Below are positions 39,454-48,086 of a stretch of DNA of 64,000 bases, in pieces (the first letter of the stretch is position 1; each line of letters begins with the position of its first letter). The stretch is from Maricaulis alexandrii (GTDB lineage Bacteria; Pseudomonadota; Alphaproteobacteria; Caulobacterales; Maricaulaceae): contig NZ_SWKP01000009.1 in NCBI RefSeq assembly GCF_005871165.1, forward strand, positions 186,001 through 250,000. Direction: 5' to 3'. The position numbers were made by a program, and so were the translations under genes. The notes below the pieces were generated by a model. That model searched no databases. It saw only the letters and a program-made list of their open reading frames with translations, and was not told where the DNA came from.

Positions 39454-41205
39454 TTAAGGGGCGAGATAGGCAATCAGCAGGACGATCGCGAGCAATGCGC
39501 TGGTCCAGATCGCCAGCAAACCACTGGGGATATCCCGGCTCAGCGCGCCCATCGGGCTGAAGGTCTGGAACAGACGACCGCCCAGGCGATCCCGCACACC
39601 GGCCAGGAGATTGCCGATGGCCGCCCACAGACGGCTGAACATGGCGTAGCTCCAACGGGCAAGACCGTCGAAAGCCCGGCGATAGACCCAGTCGAAGTCG
39701 AGGTTCACCGAGCGCTTTTCATCCGGATACCATTTCATCCGGACCAGGAAGGCGAAGGCAAACAGGGCCGCCATGAGAAGCTGCATCTGCCCGACCACGT
39801 GATCGAAGGTCCACATGGGATAGGCATTGGCCACTTCCGGATAGGGCGTGAGATTGTAGAGCGCGCGATACCCGCCCGGGATGCCGAACATGTCCGGCCA
39901 CCCCAGATAAAGGCACAGCAGGGCCGCCACACCCATTGCCATCAGCATGTTCGCCGGTGCCTCGCGGACGCGGTGACCGCGATCATGTGAGAAGAAGGCG
40001 AAGTACGGGATCTTGATGCCCGAATGTTCGAGCACACCCGCCGAGGCGAACAGCAGAACCAGCCACACGACCCAGTGATGCTCGTGCGCCACCGCCGCCA
40101 GCGTCATCGCCTTGGCGACAAAGCCGGAGAAGAGCGGGAAGGCCGAAATGGCCGCACCGCCGATGATGCAGAAGATGGCCGTCACCGGCATGGACTTGAA
40201 CAGGCCACCCAGTTCGGACGCTTTCACCGTGCCGACACGGTGCAGGACCGCACCCATGCTCATGAAGAGCAGCGCCTTGTAGATGATGTGCACGAAGGCG
40301 TGCGCGGCGGCACCATTGATGGCCAGTTCCGTACCAACGCCGACACCGACAACCATGAAGCCGAGCTGGTTGTTGAGCGAATAGGACAGGACCTTGCGCA
40401 GGTCGTTCTCCACCACGGCGAAGAAGACCGGGAAGGCCGTCATGATCGCACCGATCCAGATCAGTACATCCGTCCCCGCATAACCGCGCGCCAGCGCATA
40501 GACCGCCAGTTTCGTGGTGAAGGCCGACAGCACGACAGCCCCGGTCACGGTCGCCTTGGGGTAGGCGTCCTGCAGCCAGTTGTGCATGAAGGGGAAGGCG
40601 CACTTGATACCAAAGGCCAGGAAGATCAGCAGGCCGCCGAGCGTGTCGATGGACAGGCTGTCGTCGAAGGCCCAGCTCCCCGTATCGGCAGCATGGATCA
40701 CGGCACCGGCCAGCAGCATCACGCCCGACAGGACGTGGATCGCCAGATAGCGCAGGCCGGCCTTGAAGGCGGCCTGGGTCTTGGACCCCCAGATCAGGAA
40801 GACCGAGGAAATCGCGGTCAGTTCCCAGAAGAAGAAGAGCGAAAGCAGATCGCCGGAGAACACGGCGCCCAGACCGGCGCCGGCATAGATCAGGCCGGCG
40901 GCATCCGCGACCCGGTCTTTCTCGTGGAAGCCGTAGAGCCCGTTGATGAAGGCCGCGATGATGAAGATCAGGCCCCAGATACGGGACAGACCGTCATAGC
41001 GGAAGGTTTCCAGAACGAAACCGCCCAGCTCGATGATGCCCCCGACATGGCCACCGCTCGGCGCGTTGAACCAGAGCAGGCCGGCCAGGATCGGCGCGAT
41101 CAGGGCGAGGCCCTTGCGCACATAATGGTTCGGGATCGCGGCCGCGATCAGACCACCGATGATAACCGGCCAGGCCGGGGAAACGTCGTGGAACGCCTCG
41201 ATCAT
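39454..41205 (-). CDS. NuoL/M-family antiporter subunit (third MrpD-like subunit)
   Basis: The 583-residue integral membrane protein carries a proton-pumping NuoL/M-family domain of about 14 helices. Conserved features are the Glu in FFFWELTAISS (TM5), Lys in FGIKCAFPFMHNWL (TM7) and AHAFVHIIYKALLFMS. These are the residues of the proton channel in MrpD and complex I antiporter subunits. The C-terminal ~100 residues are longer and add two helices. It is the last gene of the ten-gene operon and overlaps the small membrane protein by 4 bases. It probably replaces part of the missing MrpA. Confidence 0.85.
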   Translation of the reverse strand: MIEAFHDVSPAWPVIIGGLIAAAIPNHYVRKGLALIAPILAGLLWFNAPSGGHVGGIIELGGFVLETFRYDGLSRIWGLIFIIAAFINGLYGFHEKDRVADAAGLIYAGAGLGAVFSGDLLSLFFFWELTAISSVFLIWGSKTQAAFKAGLRYLAIHVLSGVMLLAGAVIHAADTGSWAFDDSLSIDTLGGLLIFLAFGIKCAFPFMHNWLQDAYPKATVTGAVVLSAFTTKLAVYALARGYAGTDVLIWIGAIMTAFPVFFAVVENDLRKVLSYSLNNQLGFMVVGVGVGTELAINGAAAHAFVHIIYKALLFMSMGAVLHRVGTVKASELGGLFKSMPVTAIFCIIGGAAISAFPLFSGFVAKAMTLAAVAHEHHWVVWLVLLFASAGVLEHSGIKIPYFAFFSHDRGHRVREAPANMLMAMGVAALLCLYLGWPDMFGIPGGYRALYNLTPYPEVANAYPMWTFDHVVGQMQLLMAALFAFAFLVRMKWYPDEKRSVNLDFDWVYRRAFDGLARWSYAMFSRLWAAIGNLLAGVRDRLGGRLFQTFSPMGALSRDIPSGLLAIWTSALLAIVLLIAYLAP

Positions 41206-41504
41206 TGGTCACCCTCCCCGTCCCAATAGTCTTCGGAACGGCCCAGCAGCCCCCGGATCACGAACCAGCCCACCATCACGGCCAGCACGAAGGATCCGAA
41301 GCCCCACAGGGCGTAGAAGCCCGTGGTCTCGGCTAGCGACACGTATTCATGGCGGTGGTGGAACAAATCGATGGCGGCGAAGCCCAGGGCCAGGACCAGA
41401 AGGATCCACAGCATGGAGGATTTCAGCCAGGGCGCATCCAGCCACAGGAACGGCCGGGCGGCCGGGTGGATGCGCTCATCATGTTTGCCGGATTGATCGC
41501 TCAC
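41202..41504 (-). CDS. Small two-helix membrane protein in the Mrp operon
   Basis: The 100-residue protein has two hydrophobic helices (residues 31-45, SMLWILLVLALGFAA, and 62-87, FYALWGFGSFVLAVMVGWFV) linked by a short His-rich loop (DLFHHRHEYVS). It sits between two antiporter subunit genes, overlapping each by 4 bases. The sequence is not recognised; position suggests it is an accessory subunit of the antiporter complex. Confidence 0.65.
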   Translation of the reverse strand: MSDQSGKHDERIHPAARPFLWLDAPWLKSSMLWILLVLALGFAAIDLFHHRHEYVSLAETTGFYALWGFGSFVLAVMVGWFVIRGLLGRSEDYWDGEGDQ

Positions 41505-42982
41505 GAGGCGGCCTCCGCAGCAAGGGATGACGACATGAAGACCGGCGCGAGATAGTCACGCAGCGGTCCGATCAGGAAGAACAGCACGATCACGCCGCAC
41601 GCCGTGATGACCGGCGGCAGGATGACCAGCATGGGCGGCTTTTTCTTCAGGCCGGCTTCCTCGGGCGGCGCAAAGAAGGCGCGCGCCGAGATCGGCAGAA
41701 GATAGGCCACATTCAGGATGGACGAGGCCACCAGGGCCACGATCAGCAGACCGTGACCGCTCTCCCAGGCCCCTTCCATCAGGAAGAGCTTGGGCCAGGT
41801 CCCACCCAGGGGCGGCAGGCCGATGATCGACAGGGCACCGACCGTATAGGCAATGAACAGCCACGGCATGTAGCGCCCAAGCCCCGCCATCTGGGAAATC
41901 TCGGTCTTCTTGGTGGCCGTGTAGATCGCGCCGGCACTCATGAAGAGCGTGATCTTGCCCCAAGCGTGCATCACGATCTGGAGTGCGCCCCCGAGCATGG
42001 CCAGAGGCGACGCCAGCATCACGCCCAGAGTCACATAGGAGAGCTGGGAGACGGTGGAGAAAGCCAGACGGGCCTTGAGATTGTCCTTGGTCATGGCGAC
42101 GACCGAGGCCAGCACGATGGAAATGGCGGCAATCCAGGCCAGGGCATCCGAGGCCGGCGTCGCGGCAATCAGGTCCGTACCGAAAATGTAGACGCCCACC
42201 TTGAGCATGGCGAACACGCCCGCCTTCACCACGGCCACGGCGTGCAGCAGGGCCGAGACCGGCGTCGGCGCCACCATGGCATTGGGCAGCCAGGGGTGGA
42301 CCGGCATCAGAGCCGCCTTGCCGATCCCGAAAGCGAACAGGACCAGAAGCACACCGGCGATGGCCGGGGTGACATCATTCACCGCCAGCAGGCCACCGGC
42401 GACGAAATCGGTCGAGCCGGCCAGGAAGTGCGTGGTGATCACCGCCGGCAGGAGCAGACCGATCGATGTTCCCAGCAGGATGGACAGATAGATGGCCCCG
42501 CCCCGCTTGGCATTGGCATCGCCCTTGTGCGTGACCAGCGGATAGGTCGACAGGGTCAGGACCTCGTAGAAGAGGAACATGGTCAACAGATTGCCGGACA
42601 GGGCGACGCCCATGGCGGCCGCGATGGCAATGCAGAAACAGACATAGAAGCGGGTCTGGTTCTTCTCGCCATTGCCCCGCATATAGCCGATCGAATAGAG
42701 CGAATTGACGATCCAGAGCCCCGAGGCCACGGCCGCGAAGACGGCGCCCAGCGGCTCCAGCCGGAACACCAGGTGCAGTCCCGGTGCCAGCGTGGCCAGT
42801 TCCAGGGTCGGATGGCTCTGCGCCGCCTCGACCAGATAGGCCACATTCAGGGCCAGCAGCACGGCCGAGATCAGGGTCGCGGCTTCGCGCAGGTTCGGAT
42901 ACCGGCCCAACAAGGCCACAGCCACACCGCCGAGGGACGGAATGGCGAGGGCCAGGGCGAGTGAAAGTTCAGGCGTCCACAT
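41501..42982 (-). CDS. NuoL/M-family antiporter subunit (second MrpD-like subunit)
   Basis: The 493-residue protein shows the NuoL/M-family pattern with a conserved Glu in LTMFLFYEVLTLSTYPLV, GIGKAALMPVHPWLPNAMVA with the TM7 Lys, and STVSQLSYVTLGVML. It probably translocates protons coupled to monovalent cation transport. It starts at 42982, 3 bases after the MrpD stop at 42986. With the MrpD gene upstream and the third copy downstream, the cluster encodes three antiporter-like subunits. Confidence 0.88.
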   Translation of the reverse strand: MWTPELSLALALAIPSLGGVAVALLGRYPNLREAATLISAVLLALNVAYLVEAAQSHPTLELATLAPGLHLVFRLEPLGAVFAAVASGLWIVNSLYSIGYMRGNGEKNQTRFYVCFCIAIAAAMGVALSGNLLTMFLFYEVLTLSTYPLVTHKGDANAKRGGAIYLSILLGTSIGLLLPAVITTHFLAGSTDFVAGGLLAVNDVTPAIAGVLLVLFAFGIGKAALMPVHPWLPNAMVAPTPVSALLHAVAVVKAGVFAMLKVGVYIFGTDLIAATPASDALAWIAAISIVLASVVAMTKDNLKARLAFSTVSQLSYVTLGVMLASPLAMLGGALQIVMHAWGKITLFMSAGAIYTATKKTEISQMAGLGRYMPWLFIAYTVGALSIIGLPPLGGTWPKLFLMEGAWESGHGLLIVALVASSILNVAYLLPISARAFFAPPEEAGLKKKPPMLVILPPVITACGVIVLFFLIGPLRDYLAPVFMSSSLAAEAAS

Positions 42983-42985
42983 CGC

Positions 42986-44509
42986 TTAACGTCCTCCCAT
43001 CACGGCTTCGGCGGCCGCACGGGCCAGACCGACCAGCGGGTCGGCGTGGAAGAAGAAATACACATTGGCCGCGGCCAGGGTGACCATCGGCACCACCATC
43101 ATCCACGGGGCCAGGCGGCGCTGCGCCACCTCACCATGATGACTGGGCGGGTTTTCCATCCAGATCGCCGCCAGCAGGCGCGCCACATAGGCCAATGCCA
43201 GCAGGGAGGAGATCATCAGGGCCGCCACAGCCCACCACCAGCCCCGATCGAGGGCAGCGGAGACGAGGTACCATTTGGAGGTAAAGCCAACGGTCAGCGG
43301 CACACCGACCAGGGACAGGCCGGCAACCGTGAAGGCCATGGCCGAAGCCGGCATGGTCTTGCCCAGACCGGCGAGGTCCTTGACCTGGCGCACGCCGAAA
43401 TTCAGCGCGAACGCGCCCAGGGCCATGAAGAGCGCGCCCTTCATCAGGGCGTGATTCATCAGGTGCAGCAAACCGGCTGACAGGCCCGCGGCCGTGCCCA
43501 TGCCCAGACCCAGCATCATGTAACCGACCTGTGCCACGGAGGAGTAGGCCAGCAGACGCCGGGCATCGGTCTGGAAGACCGCCTGCACGGACGCCACCAT
43601 CATCGCGATCACCCCGACCACGGCAAACAGCCAGGTGAAGGACATCGACACGAAGGCCACATCCGGGTGGAAGATCGAGAAGACGAAGCGGACCAGCGCG
43701 TAGAACGCCACCTTGGTCGCCGTCGACGCCAGGAAGGCCGTCACGAAGTTCGGCGCAAAGGCATAGGCATTCGGCAGCCAGACATGCAGCGGGAACATCG
43801 CGGCCTTCAGGCCGAGCCCCACCACGATGAAGGCGAAGGCGGCCTGGGTGACCCGGTTATGGCCTTGCTGCTCCAGCACGGCGGCCATGTCGGCCATGTT
43901 GAGCGTGCCGGTCGCCATGTAGAGGAAGCCGACGCCGATCACGAAGAAGGTGGCACCGATCGTGCCCAGAACCAGGTAGTTGTAGCTGGCTGTCAGCGCG
44001 CGGCGGTCCTTGCCCACACCCATGGCGATGATGGTGTAGGTCGCGATCGAGGAAATCTCGAGGAATACAAAGACGTTGAAGGCGTCGCCTGCCACCGTCA
44101 CACCGATCAGGCCGGAGAAGCAGACCAGGAAGGCGGAATAGAACAGCGACTGCTGCTTCTTGGACACTTCATCGGCCACGCTCGGCAAGGCGTAGATGAG
44201 GCTGAGCACACCCAGCACGCCCAGCAGCAGGAGGATCGGGACATTCAGGCTATCGAGGCGGATCTCGATCCCGTGCGGCGGCGCCCAGCCGCCCACTTCG
44301 TACGAGACCACACCGTGCACACCGACTTGGCCAAGCAGGCCAAAGGCCAGCACGGCCACGATGACCGACGTTGCCACAGCCACGCCCCAGGCCCACACGC
44401 CCTTGGGCATGAAGGCGGCCAGCGCCGCGGCGATCAGCGGCACAACCACGATCAGGACCGGCGCGTGTGTCGCGACACCCGCCGGAAGAAGAGAGGCCAG
44501 CATTTCCAT
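42986..44509 (-). CDS. mrpD: Monovalent cation/H+ antiporter subunit D (MrpD)
   Basis: The 507-residue protein fits MrpD: conserved Glu in AFNVFVFLEISSIATYTII, Lys in GLGLKAAMFPLHVWLPNAYA, then LAYSSVAQVGYMMLG and HLMNHALMKGALFM. The gene follows MrpC with no gap (MrpC stop 44510-44512, MrpD start 44509), as in canonical mrp/mnh operons. It is the core proton-translocating subunit of the complex. Confidence 0.92.
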   Translation of the reverse strand: MEMLASLLPAGVATHAPVLIVVVPLIAAALAAFMPKGVWAWGVAVATSVIVAVLAFGLLGQVGVHGVVSYEVGGWAPPHGIEIRLDSLNVPILLLLGVLGVLSLIYALPSVADEVSKKQQSLFYSAFLVCFSGLIGVTVAGDAFNVFVFLEISSIATYTIIAMGVGKDRRALTASYNYLVLGTIGATFFVIGVGFLYMATGTLNMADMAAVLEQQGHNRVTQAAFAFIVVGLGLKAAMFPLHVWLPNAYAFAPNFVTAFLASTATKVAFYALVRFVFSIFHPDVAFVSMSFTWLFAVVGVIAMMVASVQAVFQTDARRLLAYSSVAQVGYMMLGLGMGTAAGLSAGLLHLMNHALMKGALFMALGAFALNFGVRQVKDLAGLGKTMPASAMAFTVAGLSLVGVPLTVGFTSKWYLVSAALDRGWWWAVAALMISSLLALAYVARLLAAIWMENPPSHHGEVAQRRLAPWMMVVPMVTLAAANVYFFFHADPLVGLARAAAEAVMGGR

Positions 44510-45139
44510 TTAGACGGACCCCCCGGTCTCGACTGAATAGTCGGCTGCGTTCAGCTCATCGTCCTCGATCGTCCCGTAGGCTTCGCGAATGCGAACCACG
44601 AGAGCGAGGCCGACCGCGAGAGTCGCCACGCCGACGACAATGGCCGTCAGGATGAGAACGTGCGGCAGCGGGTTGGAATAAAGGACTTCGGCGGCATGAC
44701 CGGCAGCATCGGCCGCGCCATGGGCCGCATCAGAGGCATGGTCCGCCCCATGATCCGCAACCGCATCGGCTGCGTGGCCAGCATCCATGCCGGCATCACC
44801 ATGGGCGTCGGTCGCGCCGTGCGCATCGGCGGCCTCATGCCCATCGGTCGCAGGCGTCTCATGCCCTTCAGCGGCGTGAGCCACGGCAGCCTCGGCACCG
44901 GCATAACCGGCGTCCGCACCATGACCACCCTCATCCCCATGCCCTTCGGCCAGGATGGGCGGCTGGCCGCCGAAGACCTTGCCGATCGTGATGTAGAGCA
45001 GGAAGACCGAGGTCTGGAAAAGGGACAGGCCGACCAGACGCTTGACCAGATTTCCGGTCGCAATCACGACATACAGCCCCGTCATCATCAGGATGATGAT
45101 CGGGATGTAGTTGAAGCGCTCGAGAAGCATTTCCACCAT
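44510..45139 (-). CDS. mrpC: MrpC (NuoK-like) with long His/Ala/Asp-rich insertion
   Basis: The 209-residue protein starts MVEMLLERFNYIPIIILMM at the ATG at 45137-45139, two bases after the MrpB stop. Normal MrpC is a ~115-residue three-helix protein. Here helices 1 and 2 (about 11-28 and 34-56) and helix 3 (about 160-182) are separated by a roughly 85-residue loop rich in Ala, Asp, Gly and His (12 His between residues 67 and 148, often as GH, DAH or ADH). Such a stretch could bind Zn, Ni or Cu, or sense pH or metal. The TM2-TM3 loop of NuoK-like subunits is short, so this is an unusual insertion. The gene is otherwise well placed in the operon. Confidence 0.88.
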   Translation of the reverse strand: MVEMLLERFNYIPIIILMMTGLYVVIATGNLVKRLVGLSLFQTSVFLLYITIGKVFGGQPPILAEGHGDEGGHGADAGYAGAEAAVAHAAEGHETPATDGHEAADAHGATDAHGDAGMDAGHAADAVADHGADHASDAAHGAADAAGHAAEVLYSNPLPHVLILTAIVVGVATLAVGLALVVRIREAYGTIEDDELNAADYSVETGGSV

Positions 45140-45141
45140 GA

Positions 45142-45600
45142 TCACCAGTCCTCGTCCTTGATGTCCGGCACACGTCCGGCGAAGGCATAGAAAATGGCCA
45201 GCATCACCGAGGTCACCGTGCACAACACGCCCAGTTCCACGAGCAGGATGCCGTAGTGCTGGCCGGAATGGTGCGACTGGTCGGGATGCAGCGCGTCATA
45301 ATCGAGAAAGTTCAGCGGTTCCCCGGCCCCGTTCATGAACATGGTCAGGATGCCAGTACCAACGAAGATCAGAACCCCCAGGGCAGCGCCATAGCGCACG
45401 ACGATGGGCGGAACCGCGCGCCGGGCCTCGTCCATGCCGAAGATCAGGGCGTAGAGGATAACGGCCACAGCGATGATCACGCCGGCCTGGAACCCACCGC
45501 CCGGACCGAAGTCACCATGGAAGTGGACATAGAAACCAAAGACCACGATCAGCGGGATCAGGAGTTTGGAGACAATGCGAAGGATCAGGTGCGGGCTCAC
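45142..45600 (-). CDS. mrpB: Monovalent cation/H+ antiporter subunit B (MrpB)
   Basis: The 152-residue protein matches MrpB: SKLLIPLIVVFGFYVHFHGD, FGPGGGFQAGVIIAVAVIL, and a C-terminal helix. The GPGGGFQAG motif is a family hallmark. It has four membrane helices. The gene overlaps the DUF4040 gene by 4 bases at its start and is followed by MrpC after 2 bases. Confidence 0.9.
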   Translation of the reverse strand: MSPHLILRIVSKLLIPLIVVFGFYVHFHGDFGPGGGFQAGVIIAVAVILYALIFGMDEARRAVPPIVVRYGAALGVLIFVGTGILTMFMNGAGEPLNFLDYDALHPDQSHHSGQHYGILLVELGVLCTVTSVMLAIFYAFAGRVPDIKDEDW

Positions 45601-46166
45601 AGCTCGTCCTCCTCGTCTTCCTCGCGGCGGCCGGTACCGAAGCCCAGCAGCAGCATGACGCCCAGCGCCGCCGAGAACACCACGACCGTCTCGCCCATCG
45701 TGTCATAACCCCGGTAGGAGGCGAGCACGGCGGTGACCACGTTCGGCACGGCAATCTCGTTGGGCGTGCGCTCCATGTAATCCATGCCGACATAGGAATT
45801 GGCCGGCGAATCCGGGTCGCCATAGACGGGCATGTCCGGAATGGCGAAGAACAGCGCTGCGCCGGAGGCTGCCACGACAGCAAAGGCCGCCCAATGGCGC
45901 TTCTTGCCGGCGGGCTCGCTTTCGCGGGCCGTCAACAGCATGGCGCCCAACAGAAGCACGGTGGAGATACCGGCGCCGACGGCGGCTTCCGTGAAGGCCA
46001 CGTCCACCGCGTCCAGCGACACGAACCAGGCCGCAGAGAGAAGCGAATACACGCCGGTCAGCATGACCACGGCGAACAGATTGCGAAGCCGGACAATGGC
46101 AAAGCCCACCGCCAGCAGCATCGCGATCAGCGCGTAGTCGAGATATTGGGTCAGATCAGAAGGCAT
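45597..46166 (-). CDS. MrpA C-terminal-type subunit (DUF4040/MbhD-like)
   Basis: The 189-residue membrane protein has the DUF4040 pattern: VGFAIVRLRNLFAVVMLTGV, YSLLSAAWFVSLDAVDVAFTE with the conserved AxTEAAVGAG motif (VAFTEAAVGAGIS), then two or three more helices at the C-terminus. In standard Mrp operons this domain is the tail of MrpA; here it is a free-standing gene, as in Mbh-type clusters. It lies between MrpG and MrpB, with 4-base overlap with the latter. Confidence 0.85.
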   Translation of the reverse strand: MPSDLTQYLDYALIAMLLAVGFAIVRLRNLFAVVMLTGVYSLLSAAWFVSLDAVDVAFTEAAVGAGISTVLLLGAMLLTARESEPAGKKRHWAAFAVVAASGAALFFAIPDMPVYGDPDSPANSYVGMDYMERTPNEIAVPNVVTAVLASYRGYDTMGETVVVFSAALGVMLLLGFGTGRREEDEEDEL

Positions 46167-46172
46167 GTCGGA

Positions 46173-46544
46173 TCACCCCTCCCCGCTGGTCGAGCCGGCA
46201 TCCTTGGGATGCGGCGGTTTGAACCGCGACAGCGCAGGCTTGTGGCCAGCCCGATGGGCGGCATTGGCAATGGCATGGGTGGCCGTCGGGCTGGTCAGGA
46301 ACAGCAGCAGGCCGACCAGGGCCAGTTTGGCAAAGGTCTGCCAGTCGGAGGCCTGCAGCAACAGACCCAGAACGATCAGCTCCGCCCCGAGCGTGTCGGT
46401 CACGCCGGCCGCATGCATGCGGGTGTAGAAATCGGGCAAACGGTTCACGCCGATGGCACCCGCCAGCACGAAGACCAGACCGGCCGTCATGGCCGCGACC
46501 GATCCGGCAAACAGGGCGTGTTGAAGGATTTCGCCGAAGCTCAT
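46173..46544 (-). CDS. mrpG: Monovalent cation/H+ antiporter subunit G (MrpG)
   Basis: The 123-residue protein has the MrpG pattern: LVFVLAGAIGVNRLPDFYTR, MHAAGVTDTLGAELIVLGLL, and FLTSPTATHAIANAAHR. It has three membrane helices. It overlaps MrpF by 4 bases and lies 6 bases from the DUF4040 gene. The extreme C-terminus is a short Pro/Lys-rich tail. Confidence 0.9.
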   Translation of the reverse strand: MSFGEILQHALFAGSVAAMTAGLVFVLAGAIGVNRLPDFYTRMHAAGVTDTLGAELIVLGLLLQASDWQTFAKLALVGLLLFLTSPTATHAIANAAHRAGHKPALSRFKPPHPKDAGSTSGEG

Positions 46545-46858
46545 TCGTCATACTCCCCGTCGAGCGCCTTGCGCAGGGACATTTGTGCCAGCGCGATTTC
46601 CAGCGAGCGATAGCGGAAGAATTTCAGGATCGCGATCGTGGCCACAAAGTTGATCAGCGCGTAGAGCAGCGCGATGTCTATGGCATCCTGACGGTCCACA
46701 ATGGCCGCGAAGACCAGCAGGAAGAGCACGGTCTTGGTACCGAAGGAGTTCGCCGCCAGCACGCGGTCATACAGGGTCGGCCCTGCGAACAGGCGCGCCA
46801 GCATGATCGCCATGGCGGCGGTCAGGCCCAGCGCGATGAGAAAGGTCACGACATCCAT
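46541..46858 (-). CDS. mrpF: Monovalent cation/H+ antiporter subunit F (MrpF)
   Basis: The 105-residue protein has three membrane helices and the MrpF signature RLFAGPTLYDRVLAANSFGT with the conserved Asp in the middle helix (AAIVDRQDAIDIALLYALIN). The start codon shares one base with the MrpE stop, and the end overlaps MrpG by 4 bases. Confidence 0.9.
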   Translation of the reverse strand: MDVVTFLIALGLTAAMAIMLARLFAGPTLYDRVLAANSFGTKTVLFLLVFAAIVDRQDAIDIALLYALINFVATIAILKFFRYRSLEIALAQMSLRKALDGEYDE

Positions 46859-47361
46859 TATTTCGCCTCCCGGCGGCCATCGGTCGCCGTATCGGACCGC
46901 TGCCCCATTTCCGCAAAGCCGGCCGGCTCCGTGAATTCAGTGTCCAGGGCGTGCACAAGAAAGCCGTCATCCTCGATATCGACCGTCACCGTGCCCGGCG
47001 TCAGCGTGATGGAATTGGCGAAGACGCAGCGGCCCAGATCGGTGCGCTGTTCAGCCGGCACGCGGATCAGACGCGGCTCGACATTGAGCTCCGGCTTCAT
47101 GATCAGGCGCAGGACCGCCAGATTCGACTTGAAGATCTCGCCGCCCAGCCAGGACCAGTAGGCGAAGAGCGGAATCATCGGTCCGGCCGGAACCGTCTCG
47201 CGATCGACGATTCGCATTCGGAAGGTCAAAGCCACCGTGGTGACGATGGAAACGACCCCGACCGTCATGACGATCGGATAATCGCCAGACAGGGTGAAAG
47301 GCCCTGACAGGGTAAGCCAGAGCGCCACCAGAAAGGCGGTGAGGCTGACGCCGTAGAACAT
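46858..47361 (-). CDS. mrpE: Monovalent cation/H+ antiporter subunit E (MrpE)
   Basis: The 167-residue protein starts MFYGVSLTAFLVALWLTLSG at the ATG at 47359-47361 (GGGGAG 6 bases upstream); an in-frame upstream ATG at 47472 is rejected. It has two to three membrane helices, then a soluble domain with the MrpE hallmark SNLAVLRLIMKPELNVEPRL and FANSITLTPGTVTVDIEDD. It is the first gene of the ten-gene antiporter operon. Together with F, G, DUF4040, B, C, D and the two extra D-like subunits it should exchange Na+ or K+ for H+. Confidence 0.9.
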   Translation of the reverse strand: MFYGVSLTAFLVALWLTLSGPFTLSGDYPIVMTVGVVSIVTTVALTFRMRIVDRETVPAGPMIPLFAYWSWLGGEIFKSNLAVLRLIMKPELNVEPRLIRVPAEQRTDLGRCVFANSITLTPGTVTVDIEDDGFLVHALDTEFTEPAGFAEMGQRSDTATDGRREAK

Positions 47362-47497
47362 GGAAACTCCCCGCGCGATAACGCTTGTCGCATGGTTATT
47401 AGCGGGAGAGGCGAGCCTTGACCAGATGAACCGGACGGTCAGATGCACCCAGTCTTCATGTGGATTTGCCACTCACCCCTTCCGCAGGACCTCCGGC

Positions 47498-47749
47498 TCA
47501 ATCGAAGTCGAACAGCTCGCTGAGGAAGCTTTCGCGCTTTTTGGGCCGGCGACGGTCATCATAACGCGTCCCGCCCTGCACGGGCGGGGCCGGGCGGACA
47601 GGTTGAGCCATTTGCGGCTGGGACCGCTCAATGATCTTGTCCAGTTCACCGCGGTCCAACCAGACTCCCCGACACACCGGGCAATAATCGATTTCGACGC
47701 CGGATCGTTCGGTCATCACCAGGGTTTCATTGTCGACGGGGCATTTCAT
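47498..47749 (-). CDS. TFIIB-type zinc-ribbon protein
   Basis: The 83-residue protein starts MKCPVDNETLVMTERSGVEI and has two CxxC-type knuckles (CPVDNETL and DYCPVCRGVWLDRGELDKII), the zf-TFIIB pattern with the GVWLDxGEL signature. The rest is Pro/Arg-rich and ends in FLSELFDFD. It probably binds zinc; the role is unknown. GAGGACG lies upstream of the ATG. It is downstream of the Mrp-operon region but divergent from it in position, and may be its own transcript. Confidence 0.82.
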   Translation of the reverse strand: MKCPVDNETLVMTERSGVEIDYCPVCRGVWLDRGELDKIIERSQPQMAQPVRPAPPVQGGTRYDDRRRPKKRESFLSELFDFD

Positions 47750-47840
47750 GATCGTCCTCTCACTCAGCTGGATCACTGGACCGCGGACGTAGTGCGCCGC
47801 GCCCGCGCGGCGAGGGGGATTGGCGAGGTTCGCCGTCCCT

Positions 47841-48065
47841 CTAGACGCGGGACCAGACCCGCTCATGGAGCGTGTAGGCGATGGTCTGGACAGCAGGCTC
47901 AACGAGGCCGATGGCCAGAGCCGCGCGCCAATTGCCCGTGATGAGATAGGCCACGGTCATGGCAACGCACCAATGCATGAAGGCATAGGTCACGGCCTTG
48001 GCCGTTGATCGCTTGCCCGCTTCACGCGCTATCAAGCCGAGGCAGGATCGTGCCAGTGCGGCCAT
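47841..48065 (-). CDS. DUF2061 small membrane protein
   Basis: The 74-residue protein has two hydrophobic segments (residues 23-43, AVTYAFMHWCVAMTVAYLI, and 46-64, WRAALAIGLVEPAVQTIAYT) and the DUF2061 signature KAVTYAFMHW ... AYLITGNWRAALAIGLVEP ... HERVWSRV. It is an inner-membrane protein of unknown role. AAGGAG lies 8 bases upstream of the ATG. The promoter region has a Fur-like palindrome over its -10 box, suggesting iron or metal regulation. Confidence 0.82.
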   Translation of the reverse strand: MAALARSCLGLIAREAGKRSTAKAVTYAFMHWCVAMTVAYLITGNWRAALAIGLVEPAVQTIAYTLHERVWSRV

Positions 48066-48086
48066 GGAAAACTCCTTGAAAGCACT

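Noticed and set aside
40024-41229. A 401-codon plus-strand frame opposite the last antiporter subunit
   Set aside because: The product is Gln/Asp/Arg/His-rich, typical of an antisense reading of a membrane protein gene.
41753-42964. A 403-codon plus-strand frame opposite the second antiporter subunit
   Set aside because: Same reason: the composition is that of an antisense frame and the minus-strand gene has clear NuoL/M motifs.
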